A DNA stretch of 64,000 nt from Acinetobacter lanii (GCF_011578285.1 NZ_CP049916.1:3286001-3350000), one strand, 5' to 3'. Positions 45,592 to 55,788 are shown, counted from the first letter of the stretch. Program-made: numbers and translations. Notes: a model not told the origin generated them from the letters alone.

Positions 45592-45639
45592 TAAAATTTT
45601 TTCATCTCGGCCTAAATTTGACTCAATATAACTTCCCAT
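45592..45639 (-). pseudogene. N-terminal fragment of the IS-split PH-domain gene
   Basis: On the minus strand, AGAGGG precedes an ATG at 45639 that gives MGSYIESNLGRDEKIL before reaching the IS end. This resembles the start of PH-domain proteins (SYIE-N-L-x2-D/GEK form) and would continue into the VAHLKLLAISW fragment at 44212-44611. Simple rejoining at one TA leaves a one-base frame mismatch, so either the IS ends are slightly different or the gene has also lost or gained a base. Confidence 0.65.
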
Positions 45640-45782
45640 AAATCCCTCTAAAATATATTTAATTTTCCAAGCAGTATAAATTATATCCAATTTTTTTGTG
45701 GTTTTATCTGATCATTTTTATTCAATTAATTTTAATTTATCCTCAAAAGCACAGATTAATAAAACAATTAAAGATTTAAAAT

Positions 45783-45815
45783 AAAAAAAGCCCAACTCTG
45801 AGTTGGGCTTTTTTT
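45783..45815. terminator. Terminator after dnaJ (symmetric)
   Basis: AAAAAAAGCCCAACTC, two-base loop, AGTTGGGCTTTTTTT, 12 bases beyond the dnaJ stop. Works on the minus strand for dnaJ and could also stop plus-strand transcripts from the IS. Confidence 0.88.
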
Positions 45816-45827
45816 AATTCAATATTA

Positions 45828-46946
45828 TCAATCAAACAAACGATCGAAGAACGATTTTTTCTTCGGAGAAGATTTGCTGTCTTCACCATCCATTGTGTCT
45901 TGTAATTCTTTCAGCAATTCACGTTGACGTGCAGTCAAATGCACCGGTGTTTCCACCACAACACGGCAAAGCAAATCACCTTGCATGCTGCTACGTACAG
46001 GTTTCACACCCTTACCACGTAGGCGGAACATTTTGCCTGTTTGGGTACCCTCAGGCACTTTCAAATTGACACGACCTTCAAGGGTTGGGATTTCAATTTC
46101 TTTACCCAAAGCAGCATCAGCAATGCTGATTGGCACATCCATATACAGGTCTGCACCATCACGTTGGAAAATCTCATGCTCACGCACTTGAACTTCAACG
46201 TATAAGTCGCCTGATTGACCATCACGAATCGCTTCGCCTTTACCACTTAAACGAACGCGATCGCCATTGTCCACGCCAGCAGGAATCGTCACTTCTAAGG
46301 TTTGCTGACGATCTTTCACCCCTGAACCATGACAGGTGTTACATGGGTTCTTGATGATTTTCCCTTGACCACGACAGGTGCTACAGGTTTGCTGAACTGA
46401 GAAGAAACCTTGTTGCATGCGTACTTGACCCGCACCATGACAGGTTTTACAGGTTTCAACATCATTTGGATTTTTAGAGCCCTTACCGTCACATGTTTCA
46501 CATGGGGCAGGTGCAGTAAAGGTAATGGTTTTTTTGACGCCTTTTACTGCTTCTTCTAGGGTCAATTCCATCACATAGCGTAAGTCTGAACCACGCTTCT
46601 GACGTTGTTGACCACCACGACCACCACCGCCAAACGCGCCACCGAAAATATCACCAAACTGGCTGAAAATGTCTTCTGCGCTAAAACCACCGCCGAAGCC
46701 GCCGCCACCGCCCATACCACCTTCAAACGCTTGATGTCCCATACGGTCATACATGCTACGTTTTTCGCTGTCTGATAAAACTTCATAAGCTTCAGCAGCT
46801 TCTTTGAATTTATCTTCCGCTTCAGCGTTGTCTGGGTTACGGTCTGGATGATACTTCATCGCCAACTTACGGTAGGCTTTTTTAATTTCATCATCACTAG
46901 CGGTTTTAGATACGCCTAAAACCTCATAATAATCACGTTTAGCCAT
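45828..46946 (-). CDS. dnaJ: Chaperone protein DnaJ
   Basis: Hsp40 co-chaperone of DnaK, 372 residues. J-domain (1-70) with the HPD motif in YHPDRNP, a Gly/Phe-rich linker (about 75-120, many GGG and GF), four zinc-binding CxxCxGxG repeats ([32 protein letters not shown], about 150-210), and the C-terminal substrate-binding domain ([15 protein letters not shown]). Complete and normal. dnaK is not in this window. Confidence 0.97.
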   Translation of the reverse strand: MAKRDYYEVLGVSKTASDDEIKKAYRKLAMKYHPDRNPDNAEAEDKFKEAAEAYEVLSDSEKRSMYDRMGHQAFEGGMGGGGGFGGGFSAEDIFSQFGDIFGGAFGGGGRGGQQRQKRGSDLRYVMELTLEEAVKGVKKTITFTAPAPCETCDGKGSKNPNDVETCKTCHGAGQVRMQQGFFSVQQTCSTCRGQGKIIKNPCNTCHGSGVKDRQQTLEVTIPAGVDNGDRVRLSGKGEAIRDGQSGDLYVEVQVREHEIFQRDGADLYMDVPISIADAALGKEIEIPTLEGRVNLKVPEGTQTGKMFRLRGKGVKPVRSSMQGDLLCRVVVETPVHLTARQRELLKELQDTMDGEDSKSSPKKKSFFDRLFD

Positions 46947-47038
46947 GTCTGGCGATGCTCCACAAAAATTTGAGATTACTTCACTGCGAAGTATGTTGGG
47001 GTCATACTCCGAGATTACAAGTCAGATTAAAAATTATT

Positions 47039-47416
47039 TTAGAATGCGGCTTTTTTCTGCATGTATTTGCTAAAGCCTTTTAACCACGCATTTAAAAGAT
47101 AAAGCCAAGCAATCGCACTAAAGACGACACCAGTGACCGCACAGGCTTTCACCCACAGCACGCTGTCCCAGTAAATAAAACAGGCAGGAATAAACCACAG
47201 TGCCGCAAACACCGCCAAGATGATAAATAAAATCACACTGCGCATGACCCAGAGCGATTGAGCATTCATCCAGACTTCAACACCTTCTGCCTGCACCACT
47301 TTACGCGCCAAGAAATACGCGATAACAGCAGTGACAACAGTAAATAATGCAAGAAACATAAAAATGTAAGACAGGGTCATGTAACGACGGTGTCTTTCTA
47401 GATTGTCTTGCCCCAT
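47039..47416 (-). CDS. Small membrane protein of unknown function
   Basis: 125 residues from the ATG at 47416 (MGQDNLERHRRY), which has GAGG upstream; the longer frame uses a TTG. There are about three hydrophobic helices (roughly 14-36, 57-80 and 88-110) and a basic end (KYMQKKAAF). I cannot name the family with confidence; the layout could fit DUF4870-like proteins. It lies 92 bases upstream of dnaJ on the same strand, so the two may be co-transcribed. No function is suggested by the residues. Confidence 0.6.
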   Translation of the reverse strand: MGQDNLERHRRYMTLSYIFMFLALFTVVTAVIAYFLARKVVQAEGVEVWMNAQSLWVMRSVILFIILAVFAALWFIPACFIYWDSVLWVKACAVTGVVFSAIAWLYLLNAWLKGFSKYMQKKAAF

Positions 47417-47549
47417 GGATACTTTCGACCTCAACAGACCACATGCTCAATTATTTTTTATGTGGTCCATTCATTATGTTATTTTGTGTTAAAAACTAGC
47501 GCCTACTATATTGAATTTTTAAAAAAATCGCACCTAGTAAAGCGTATTT

Positions 47550-50500
47550 CTACGCATTTTTTGTATCTTTTTTTACTTTAAACCACGCTGCATACAATGC
47601 CGGTAAGAAAAACAAGGTCAACAAGGTTGCAATAATCAAGCCGCCCATAATCGCCACCGCCATTGGGCCGAAGAAAATACTGCGCGACAACGGAATCATG
47701 GCCAATACCGCCGCCAATGCAGTCAGAATAATCGGACGTGAACGGCGCACCGTGGCATCTAAAATCGCCTCCCACGCCGGATGCCCTGCGCGAATATCTT
47801 GCTCAATCTGATCAATTAAAATCAGTGAATTGCGCATGATCATGCCAGACAAGGCAATGGTGCCTAGCATCGCCACAAAACCAAAAGGCTTATTGAACAA
47901 AAGTAAAAACAGCACCACGCCAATTAAGCCCAAAGGCGCCGTCAAAAATACAATAAAAGCACGAGCAATACTTTTCAGCTGAATCATCAGCAAGGTGAAC
48001 ACTACGGCTAAAAACAGTGGCATTCCGGCATTGACTGAGTTCTGCCCGCGTGCTGATTCTTCAACCGTACCCCCGACTTCGATCAAATAGCCACTTGGTA
48101 AATCGGCACGCAGGGTTTCGATCTGATCTTTCAGTTGATTCACCACGGTTGCCGGTTGCAAGTCGCTGCGGATATCGGCGCGTACGGTAATGGTCGGTAA
48201 ACGATTGCGGTGCCAAATCAGACCATCTTCAAACTGATAGTGAATATCGGCAATGTGCGCCAAAGGCACGGTTCCGCCGTTCGAAGTCGGAATCGCAAGA
48301 CTGGACAATGACCCAACTTCCGCCCGCTCCGCTTGATCCCCGCGCAAACGAATATCAATCAACTCGCGTTTTTCACGGTACTGATTGATCACCGCACCGC
48401 TAATGGAACTGTTTAAAAAGTTCGCTAAATCTAAACTGCTAACGCCTAACTGTCGGGCACGGTCTTGATCAATCTGTAAAGAAATAATCTTGCTGGGTTC
48501 ACCCCAATCCAAATGTACATTGCTGCTGTTCGGATTTTCTCCAATGACTTTTGCCACTTGCTGTGCACGTTGGCGTACGGTGTTCAGGTCTTCACCCGAA
48601 ACACGGAACTGGATCGGGTAACCCACCGGCGGACCATTTTCCAATAGCGAAACGCGTGTTCTTACCTCAGGCAACAATTTTTTAATATTTTGACTGAGTT
48701 CTTTACGGAGTTCATCGCGATCATCGAGTGAGGATGCTAATACCACAAATTGAGCAAAACTGGCTTGAGGGAGTTGTTGATCGAGCGGTAAATAAAAACG
48801 TGGTGAACCAGTGCCGACATAGGCGACGTAGTTATCAATGCCCTGTTGCTTGGATAAAAATTGCTCTACTTTTTTCACTGCTTGTTCAGTTGCGGTCAGT
48901 GAAGCGCCTTCTTCCAATTTCAAATCCACCAAAATTTCAGCACGATTCGACGGTGGAAAGAACTGCTGCGGCACCAACTTAAACATTAAAATCGACAATA
49001 CGAACAGCCCCACGGTCGCTGCAATCACGGTTTTACGATAGGTCAAACACGCATTCACCATGCTTCTAAATTTTTGATAAGCCTTGGTCTGATAAGGGTC
49101 ATGATGTTCCCCTTGATGATGAATCACCGCGATAGGTTCAGGCTGTTTACGCAAACGCGCCCAGAGTCGTTGATACCACGGCGCTTTTTGCGGCTGCTGA
49201 TTAAAATCAGGCAATAATTTATCACCCAAATATGGCACAAATAATACCGCTGCAAACCACGACACCACCAAAGCAATGGTCACCACTTGGAAAATGGAAC
49301 GGGTATATTCGCCGGTACTCGAGGCTGCCGTCGCAATCGGTAAAAAGCCTGCTGCGGTAATTAAAGTCCCTGTCAGCATAGGGAATGCAGTCGATGTCCA
49401 AGCAAAGCCTGCAGCTTTGATTCGGCTATAGCCCTGCTCCATTTTGATCGCCATCATTTCCACCGCAATAATGGCATCATCGACCAATAGACCCAGTGCT
49501 AAAATCAGTGCACCCAATGAAATTTTATGCAGTCCGACATCAAATAAGTTCATGCCGGCGAAAGTCATTGCCAAGACCAAAGGAATGGAAAATGCCACCA
49601 CCAAACCAGTACGAAACCCGAGTGAGAAGAAGCTGACCAATAAAACGATAATCACCGCTTCAGCCAAGACTTTAATAAATTCGTGGATACTGCGTTGCAC
49701 CGCTACCGGCTGATCAGAGACTTTTTCAAGTTTCATGCCTAAAGGTAGCGATTGTTGTAATTGGCTAAATTGGCTTTCGAGATTTTTACCCAGTGCAATG
49801 ATGTCACCGCCCTTACGCATGGATACCGCAATCCCAATCCCGTTCTGTCCCATAAAACGCATACGCGGTTGTGCCGGCTCACTAAAGCCACGATAGACCT
49901 CAGCCACATCGCCGAGTTGAATGGTTTTATTGCCCACCAATAACGGCATGGTTTTGAGCTGATCAACATTTTTCAGTTGTCCACTGACCCGCACTTGAAT
50001 ACGGTCGGTGCCTGTTTCAAAAAAACCTGCACTGGCAATGCTATTTTGTTTTTGTAAGGCTTCTTGAATGGCAGTTACAGGAATACCCATCTGTGCCGAT
50101 TTAGTGTTGGAAATTTCAATCCAAATTTTTTGATCTTGCAGACCCACCAAATCGACTTTACCGACATCTTTGACTCGTTGCAGTTGCAACTGCAAGCGGT
50201 CGGCATATTCTTTGAGTACGCCATAGTCAAACTCAGCACCGATCAACACATAGATATTGCCAAAGGTGTCGCCAAATTCATCATTGAAAAAAGGACCTTG
50301 TACCCCGCTTGGCAGTTGATGTTTGATGTCCCCGATTTTCTTACGGGCTTGATACCACACATTCGGCAACTCTTTGGACTTGAGTGAGTCTTTGGCAATG
50401 AAAGTCACCATCGATTCGCCGGGTCTTGAATAGGCGGTAATGCGCTCATACAAACCGGTGCTCATCAATTCTTTTTCAATACGATCGGTGACCTGTAGTG

Positions 50501-50696
50501 ACACCTCTTGCGCCGTTGCCCCCGGCCAATAGGTTTGAACTACCATGACTTTAAAACTAAAGGGTGGGTCTTCACTTTGCGACAGTTTTGAATAGGAATA
50601 GATTCCTACAATCCCCATCAAGATCATGAAGTACAGCACCAGTCCTTTATTGTTGAGTGCCCATTCCGATAGATTAAAATTCCAAGAAGCGCGCAT
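47550..50696 (-). CDS. RND-family efflux pump, inner-membrane permease
   Basis: 1048-residue HAE1-type RND transporter. Twelve membrane helices are visible as the first (about 18-36), a group at ~340-540 including the proton-relay LGLLVDDAIIAVE (paired Asp), and a C-terminal group at ~870-1030. Two large periplasmic loops lie between. It would export drugs or other lipophilic compounds with the adaptor encoded just upstream, coupled by a TAATG overlap, and an outer-membrane channel encoded elsewhere. Divergent tetR suggests repressor control. Substrates are not predictable; the GLYERITAYSRPGESM segment is closer to TriC/MexK-like permeases than to AdeB in my judgement. Confidence 0.9.
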   Translation of the reverse strand: MRASWNFNLSEWALNNKGLVLYFMILMGIVGIYSYSKLSQSEDPPFSFKVMVVQTYWPGATAQEVSLQVTDRIEKELMSTGLYERITAYSRPGESMVTFIAKDSLKSKELPNVWYQARKKIGDIKHQLPSGVQGPFFNDEFGDTFGNIYVLIGAEFDYGVLKEYADRLQLQLQRVKDVGKVDLVGLQDQKIWIEISNTKSAQMGIPVTAIQEALQKQNSIASAGFFETGTDRIQVRVSGQLKNVDQLKTMPLLVGNKTIQLGDVAEVYRGFSEPAQPRMRFMGQNGIGIAVSMRKGGDIIALGKNLESQFSQLQQSLPLGMKLEKVSDQPVAVQRSIHEFIKVLAEAVIIVLLVSFFSLGFRTGLVVAFSIPLVLAMTFAGMNLFDVGLHKISLGALILALGLLVDDAIIAVEMMAIKMEQGYSRIKAAGFAWTSTAFPMLTGTLITAAGFLPIATAASSTGEYTRSIFQVVTIALVVSWFAAVLFVPYLGDKLLPDFNQQPQKAPWYQRLWARLRKQPEPIAVIHHQGEHHDPYQTKAYQKFRSMVNACLTYRKTVIAATVGLFVLSILMFKLVPQQFFPPSNRAEILVDLKLEEGASLTATEQAVKKVEQFLSKQQGIDNYVAYVGTGSPRFYLPLDQQLPQASFAQFVVLASSLDDRDELRKELSQNIKKLLPEVRTRVSLLENGPPVGYPIQFRVSGEDLNTVRQRAQQVAKVIGENPNSSNVHLDWGEPSKIISLQIDQDRARQLGVSSLDLANFLNSSISGAVINQYREKRELIDIRLRGDQAERAEVGSLSSLAIPTSNGGTVPLAHIADIHYQFEDGLIWHRNRLPTITVRADIRSDLQPATVVNQLKDQIETLRADLPSGYLIEVGGTVEESARGQNSVNAGMPLFLAVVFTLLMIQLKSIARAFIVFLTAPLGLIGVVLFLLLFNKPFGFVAMLGTIALSGMIMRNSLILIDQIEQDIRAGHPAWEAILDATVRRSRPIILTALAAVLAMIPLSRSIFFGPMAVAIMGGLIIATLLTLFFLPALYAAWFKVKKDTKNA

Positions 50697-51949
50697 TAGT
50701 TCACTCCTGCTTGAGCAGTGCTGAACGCATTGAGCTGTGGCTGATTCTGCGCTTGATTCTGAGTTTGAGGCTGCGCTTGAAGTTGAGCATTGGTTTGAGC
50801 TTGCTTCTGAGTTTGATCCCGAGTTTGAGGCTGCGCTTGAGTATTGCTCTGAGCCTGCGCTTGAATCTTGACGCTACGATTGTCACAATCAATCGGGTGA
50901 ATTTTTTGTTGTTCACGCAGTAAATGGACCCCGCCGACCACCACCCAGTCTGATGCTGTTAAGCCCGATAAAATCGTTGCGCTGTCACGCCCATAAGCAC
51001 CGACAGTCACCGCCACTTTTCGGATACTGTGATCGGGATTGACCACCCAAACATAAGCTTGATTGTCATTGGCTGAAATACTGGATAAAGGCACATTCAA
51101 CTGCTGTTGAGTTTGATGAGAAAAGAACACCCGCGCACTTTGACCCAGCTGTATAGCCGACTGCCCTTGTTTGAGTGCCACTTTGACTGAAAAGGTCCGT
51201 GACTGATCCGCAGCAGGGGAAATTTCACGGACAAAGCCGGCAAATTTATCTTGTGGCTTAGACCACAAAGTGATCCACGCATTTTGACCGACTTTGATTT
51301 CATTAATCGCTTGTTCAGGCACGCCAATCACCACTTCACGATCGCCATCGATGGCCAGTTGATAGGCCATTTGTCCGGCAGCCACCACTTGCCCCACTTC
51401 AATCTCACGTGCGGTAATGACTCCGCTTTTATTGGCAATCAATTGGTTATACTGAGTTTGGTTGCGACTGGTTGAGTACGCTGACTCGGCTTGTTTGAGT
51501 GAAGACAGTGCGGCTTTATATTGATTTTCTGCCACGTCGTATTGTGAACGACTGACCGCATTGATCGGCAATAATTGCTGATGACGGCGAAACTCTTGTT
51601 CAGCTATTTTCAGTGCCGATTGGGCATTCTCCAACTGCGCTTGTGCGGCACTTAAATTCAATTGTGCATCTTTGACATCAAGCTTGGCCAAGACCTGCCC
51701 GACTTTAACCCGTTGACCGACATCGACAAAGCGTTCGGTAATTTGTCCCCCGACCCGAAAAGCCAATGCCGTTTGCTGACGTGCTTGTACATCGCCGGCA
51801 TAGCTTTTAAGCTGATCATGCGCACTGCTCGGCTGCGTGACCATCACAAATGGATGGCTGTCCGCTTCAACGTATTTCTTTTCACAAGCAGTCAACAGCA
51901 CGCTACAACTGAGCAGTACACTCATCAGGACAAATTTTAAAGGGCTCAT
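50696..51949 (-). CDS. RND efflux periplasmic adaptor lipoprotein with a Gln-rich tail
   Basis: 417-residue membrane-fusion protein. A lipoprotein signal ends in LTAC (Cys22). The core shows FRVGGQITERFVDVGQRVKVGQ (lipoyl domain), a long helical hairpin (about 90-150, Ala/Gln/Leu-rich), and beta-barrel domains with AYQLAIDGDREVVIGV and TFSVKVALKQG. The last ~60 residues are a low-complexity Gln/Ala/Thr/Asn tail (QAQPQTRDQTQKQAQTN and similar), unusual for this family. It links the permease to an outer-membrane channel. Start ATG at 51949. The tail is encoded by an imperfect DNA repeat. Confidence 0.88.
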   Translation of the reverse strand: MSPLKFVLMSVLLSCSVLLTACEKKYVEADSHPFVMVTQPSSAHDQLKSYAGDVQARQQTALAFRVGGQITERFVDVGQRVKVGQVLAKLDVKDAQLNLSAAQAQLENAQSALKIAEQEFRRHQQLLPINAVSRSQYDVAENQYKAALSSLKQAESAYSTSRNQTQYNQLIANKSGVITAREIEVGQVVAAGQMAYQLAIDGDREVVIGVPEQAINEIKVGQNAWITLWSKPQDKFAGFVREISPAADQSRTFSVKVALKQGQSAIQLGQSARVFFSHQTQQQLNVPLSSISANDNQAYVWVVNPDHSIRKVAVTVGAYGRDSATILSGLTASDWVVVGGVHLLREQQKIHPIDCDNRSVKIQAQAQSNTQAQPQTRDQTQKQAQTNAQLQAQPQTQNQAQNQPQLNAFSTAQAGVN

Positions 51950-52056
51950 GTCAATTGCTCTTATTGAATTATTGGGTGTTGCATTATTGGCAGTCGAATG
52001 ATTAGAGATTGAATAATGCGACGATATTTTTTAAGTTTTGGTCATATTAAATTGTT

Positions 52057-52100
52057 TATTTTTTAATTAATATACCGCAAAGTACATTAATTAAAAAATA
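52057..52100. promoter_or_regulatory. Large dyad between the RND operon and tetR
   Basis: Two 18-base arms, TATTTTTTAATTAATATA (52057-52074) and TACATTAATTAAAAAATA (52083-52100), are reverse complements at 17 of 18 positions around an 8-base centre (ccgcaaag). The position in the divergent promoter region 38 bases before tetR suggests the repressor operator. It is too AT-rich to be a terminator, with no GC stem. Confidence 0.65.
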
Positions 52101-52137
52101 GCCACTAAGTAAATGACTCAATTGACCTTATTTTTGG

Positions 52138-52770
52138 ATGAACGCGCAAATGAATGTCGGCAGACCGAAAGACCTCAGTAAACGTAAACAGATCTTAGAG
52201 GCTGCAAAAACCTTATTTTTAAGACATGGCTTTCATGGCTCGAGCATGAATCAGATTGCGCTTGAGGCAGGCGTGACTAAGCTGACCATTTATAATCATT
52301 TTCAGGACAAAACCACGTTATTTGCTTGTGCGATTGCAGAAACCTGTGAAGCCTCAATCAACACCCGTCCAATTCATTTGGACCAACATTCAGATTTTAG
52401 TGAGGTGTTGTATCAAGTCTGTGCCTTGGCGCTGAATATTGTGAATCTGCCCGAAGCGATTAAACTTGAGCATTTATTATTAGAACTTGCGGCGGAACAG
52501 AATCCTTTGGCGGAACCGTTTTACAATGCCTCGCATCGACGTTTATTTAGCGTCTGGACGGATTTTTTTCGCCAAGCGATTGAATTGAAGTTTATTCAAG
52601 AGGCCTCCGTTGAACAGCAAACCCAGTTACTGTTGTCCTTATTGCTCGGGCATCGGCATCATGAAGTGTTGTTGGGCGTCAGAGACGTGCCAACAGCCGA
52701 GCAAGCCGATCAGATTATTCGAGATGCGATGGAGATTTTTTTACTCAAATATCAATTGAATGTGGAATGA
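52138..52770 (+). CDS. TetR-family transcriptional regulator of the RND pump
   Basis: 210 residues. The N-terminal helix-turn-helix contains GSSMNQIALEAGVTKLTIYNHFQDKTTLF (about 36-64), typical of TetR/AcrR repressors, with a C-terminal ligand-binding domain of the TetR_C (AefR-like) kind. Divergent from the adaptor-permease operon with a near-perfect dyad between them, so it is probably its repressor. The start is either the ATG at 52138 or at 52150; neither has a good ribosome-binding site. Confidence 0.87.
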   Translation: MNAQMNVGRPKDLSKRKQILEAAKTLFLRHGFHGSSMNQIALEAGVTKLTIYNHFQDKTTLFACAIAETCEASINTRPIHLDQHSDFSEVLYQVCALALNIVNLPEAIKLEHLLLELAAEQNPLAEPFYNASHRRLFSVWTDFFRQAIELKFIQEASVEQQTQLLLSLLLGHRHHEVLLGVRDVPTAEQADQIIRDAMEIFLLKYQLNVE

Positions 52771-53051
52771 TGCTTAAAGCTCATCTTGATTGATCTTTGC
52801 AGGATGTGACTGCATTTCCGTGCATTATTTAATCGTGTTTGTCATTTTCACACCTGTCTTGCCCTGTCTTTGAATTACTTCCTTTACTCCCTTTTCATGT
52901 CGTACAGCTTTAACTCTATTGCATTGATGATCACTGTTAAAACTGGCATAAAACTTTCTTTTGAACAGAATACCCCCGACTTTTGTATGGAGAGACTTGG
53001 CATGGCATGAAATCGGGGTATATTCAAATTAAGAACAACCGAGGGTATAAA

Positions 53052-55742
53052 ATGATTCAACAAATTGATGCACCGTTGCGTGAGGATGTCCGCTTACTGG
53101 GGAATCTTTTAGGAGATACTTTAAAAGAACAAGCTGGACAAGATTTGTTTAATCAGGTAGAGCAAATTCGCGCATTGGCGAAAGGCGCTCGAGATGGTCA
53201 AGTTGAAGCAGAAAAACAACTCGAACAGCTTTTCCTCAGCTTAGAAGACCATGAGATTCTGCCGCTGACCCGTGCATTTTCGCACTTTTTAAATTTTGCC
53301 AATATTGCAGAGCAGTACCATGTAGTGCGTAGTCGTCGCCAAAATGAATGTGATGACAGCGCGCTTTCTCCCAATGTCCTCGATCCACTGTTTAAAAAAT
53401 TCAAAGACCAAGACATCAGTGCTGAACAGCTTTATCAACAAATTTGTGAATTGAGCATTGAGTTGGTACTCACGGCGCATCCGACTGAAGTCAGTCGCCG
53501 TACCCTGATTCAAAAATATGATGGTATTAACAACTGCTTATCCACCTTTGATCAGCAAAAACTGACCCCGAAACAACGTACACAAGTGTTGGCGGAGCTT
53601 AAACAACTGATCTGCTCGGCTTGGCAAACCGATGAAATTCGTCAGCATCGCCCAACCCCAGTCGACGAAGCCAAATGGGGCTTTACCACCATTGAACAAA
53701 CCTTATGGGATGCGATTCCCAAGTTTGTGCGTGAACTCGATGCTTTGGTGCAAAGCCATTGTGAAAAAGCGCTGCCGCTGAATATCAATCCGGTGCGCTT
53801 TGCCTCTTGGATGGGCGGTGACCGCGATGGCAACCCTAATGTGACGCATAACATTACCCAAGAGGTGTTGTGGTTATCGCGTTGGAAAGCCGCTGATTTG
53901 TATGTGCGCGATATTGAAGACCTGCGTTGGGAATTGTCGATTCAACATGCCAGTTTAGAACTGACCGAAGCTTTAGGAAAAGCACACCCTGAACCGTACC
54001 GTGAATATTTACGTGACACCCGTGAACGTCTCAAAATTACCCGTTCATGGTTATCGTCTAAACTGCAAGGTCAGCATTCCGATGTCGATCGCAGTCGTAT
54101 CATTCACCACAAAGACGAATTACTGCAACCGCTGCTGCTCTGCTATCGTTCATTGATCGAGTGTGGTTTACCTGAAATTGCCAACGGCAAACTGCTCGAC
54201 TTTATTTATCGGGTAAATTGCTTCGGCATCGAATTACTCAAACTCGATATTCGCCAAGAGTCGGGTCGTCATCGCCAAGCGATTTCTGCCATTACTGAAT
54301 ATTTGGGCTTAGGCAATTTTGAAACTTGGACTGAACAAGCCCGTCAAAATTTCTTGATTCAAGAACTACAAAGCAAACGTCCGCTTCTACCAAAACATCT
54401 CAATGTGCCAGAACAAAGTCTGATTCAGCATCCAGATGTGCAAGAGGTGTTTGCCACCATGCGCACATTGGCAGAACAGCCGAAAGAAAGTTTGGGTGCC
54501 TATATTATTTCAATGGCAGAATATCCAAGTGATGTTTTGGCAGTCCTGTTACTACAAAAAGAAGCTGGCATTGAGCATCCGCTACGTGTGGTGCCGTTAT
54601 TTGAAACCTTAAAAGACTTGGACGGTGCTGCCGAGACCATGAATACCTTGTTTAGTATGCATTGGTATAAACAGCATATTCAGGCGAAACATGAAGTCAT
54701 GATTGGTTATTCGGACTCTGCCAAAGATGCCGGCTTTATGTCTGCCAACTGGGCCCAGTACCGTGCGCAAGAAGAACTCACTGCGGTAGCAAAAAAACAT
54801 GGCGTGCAACTGACCCTGTTCCACGGTCGTGGTGGTTCGATCAGTCGTGGTGGTGCACCGACTCAACAAGCATTGTTCTCACAACCGCCGGGTTCAATCT
54901 CGGGTGCGATTCGTGTCACTGAACAAGGCGAGATGATTCGCTTTAAGTTTGGGTTAGAGGAAATTGCGCTACAGAACCTTGAAATTTATACCGCTGCAAC
55001 GCTCGAAGCGACGTTACTGCCACCACCGGTGCCAAAGCAAGAATGGCGTGATTTAATGCATCAAATGACGGATTTATCGGTACAGGTCTATCGTCAAACG
55101 GTGCGTGACAATCCACACTTTGTACAGTATCTCAGAACCGTGACCCCTGAACTCGAATTGCAAATGTTGCCGCTCGGTTCACGTCCAGCCAAACGTAAAG
55201 TTAGCGGCGGCATTGAATCGCTTCGTGCCATTCCTTGGGTGTTCGCTTGGACGCAAATTCGTTTGATGTTGCCGGCTTGGCTCGGCACAGGTGCTGCGAT
55301 CAACCAAGTGATTGATCAAGGGCAAAAACCACTGTTGGATGAGATGCTTCAAGCATGGCCGTATTTCCAAACATTGATTGATATGTTGGAAATGGTGTTA
55401 TCGAAAGCCGACAGCAACATTGCGCTGTATTACGAATCTCATTTGACTGAAGATGAACATTTAAAAGTCTTGGGTGCAGAACTTCGCCAACGTTTGCACG
55501 ATGCAGTCCAAACCTTATTGGCAATGAAAGGTGAATCGAAACTGCTCAGCTCGAATGATGTCCTCGATCAATCGATGAAGATTCGTAAACCCTACTTGTT
55601 GCCTTTACATTTATTGCAAGCTGAGCTGATGAAACGTCGTCGTGAATATTTGGCTGAACGTCATGCTGAACATACCCCTGTCGATCATGCTTTGATGGTG
55701 AGTATTGCCGGAATTGCAGCTGGTCTACGCAATACGGGTTAA
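53052..55742 (+). CDS. ppc: Phosphoenolpyruvate carboxylase
   Basis: Carboxylates PEP to oxaloacetate to refill the TCA cycle. 896 residues from the ATG at 53052 with GAGGG seven bases upstream; the in-frame extension to 52983 has a TTG. Catalytic motifs are VLTAHPTEVSRRTL (His near residue 140), GWMGGDRDGNP-like (SWMGGDRDGNPNV), GYSDSAKDAGFMSANWA and FHGRGGSISRGGAPT, all intact. C-terminal RNTG is the usual end. Monocistronic with a terminator after it. Confidence 0.97.
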   Translation: MIQQIDAPLREDVRLLGNLLGDTLKEQAGQDLFNQVEQIRALAKGARDGQVEAEKQLEQLFLSLEDHEILPLTRAFSHFLNFANIAEQYHVVRSRRQNECDDSALSPNVLDPLFKKFKDQDISAEQLYQQICELSIELVLTAHPTEVSRRTLIQKYDGINNCLSTFDQQKLTPKQRTQVLAELKQLICSAWQTDEIRQHRPTPVDEAKWGFTTIEQTLWDAIPKFVRELDALVQSHCEKALPLNINPVRFASWMGGDRDGNPNVTHNITQEVLWLSRWKAADLYVRDIEDLRWELSIQHASLELTEALGKAHPEPYREYLRDTRERLKITRSWLSSKLQGQHSDVDRSRIIHHKDELLQPLLLCYRSLIECGLPEIANGKLLDFIYRVNCFGIELLKLDIRQESGRHRQAISAITEYLGLGNFETWTEQARQNFLIQELQSKRPLLPKHLNVPEQSLIQHPDVQEVFATMRTLAEQPKESLGAYIISMAEYPSDVLAVLLLQKEAGIEHPLRVVPLFETLKDLDGAAETMNTLFSMHWYKQHIQAKHEVMIGYSDSAKDAGFMSANWAQYRAQEELTAVAKKHGVQLTLFHGRGGSISRGGAPTQQALFSQPPGSISGAIRVTEQGEMIRFKFGLEEIALQNLEIYTAATLEATLLPPPVPKQEWRDLMHQMTDLSVQVYRQTVRDNPHFVQYLRTVTPELELQMLPLGSRPAKRKVSGGIESLRAIPWVFAWTQIRLMLPAWLGTGAAINQVIDQGQKPLLDEMLQAWPYFQTLIDMLEMVLSKADSNIALYYESHLTEDEHLKVLGAELRQRLHDAVQTLLAMKGESKLLSSNDVLDQSMKIRKPYLLPLHLLQAELMKRRREYLAERHAEHTPVDHALMVSIAGIAAGLRNTG

Positions 55743-55763
55743 GCATTTTAACTCTTAAAATCC

Positions 55764-55788
55764 ATAGGGAGCACTGCTCCCTATTTTT
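55764..55788 (+). terminator. Terminator after ppc
   Basis: ATAGGGAGC, loop act, GCTCCCTAT followed by T-rich sequence, 22 bases after the ppc stop. Confidence 0.85.

Noticed and set aside
46316..46786. Cysteine- and valine-rich open frames overlapping dnaJ
   Set aside because: Shadow frames created by the zinc-finger and Gly-rich regions of dnaJ on the same or opposite strand.
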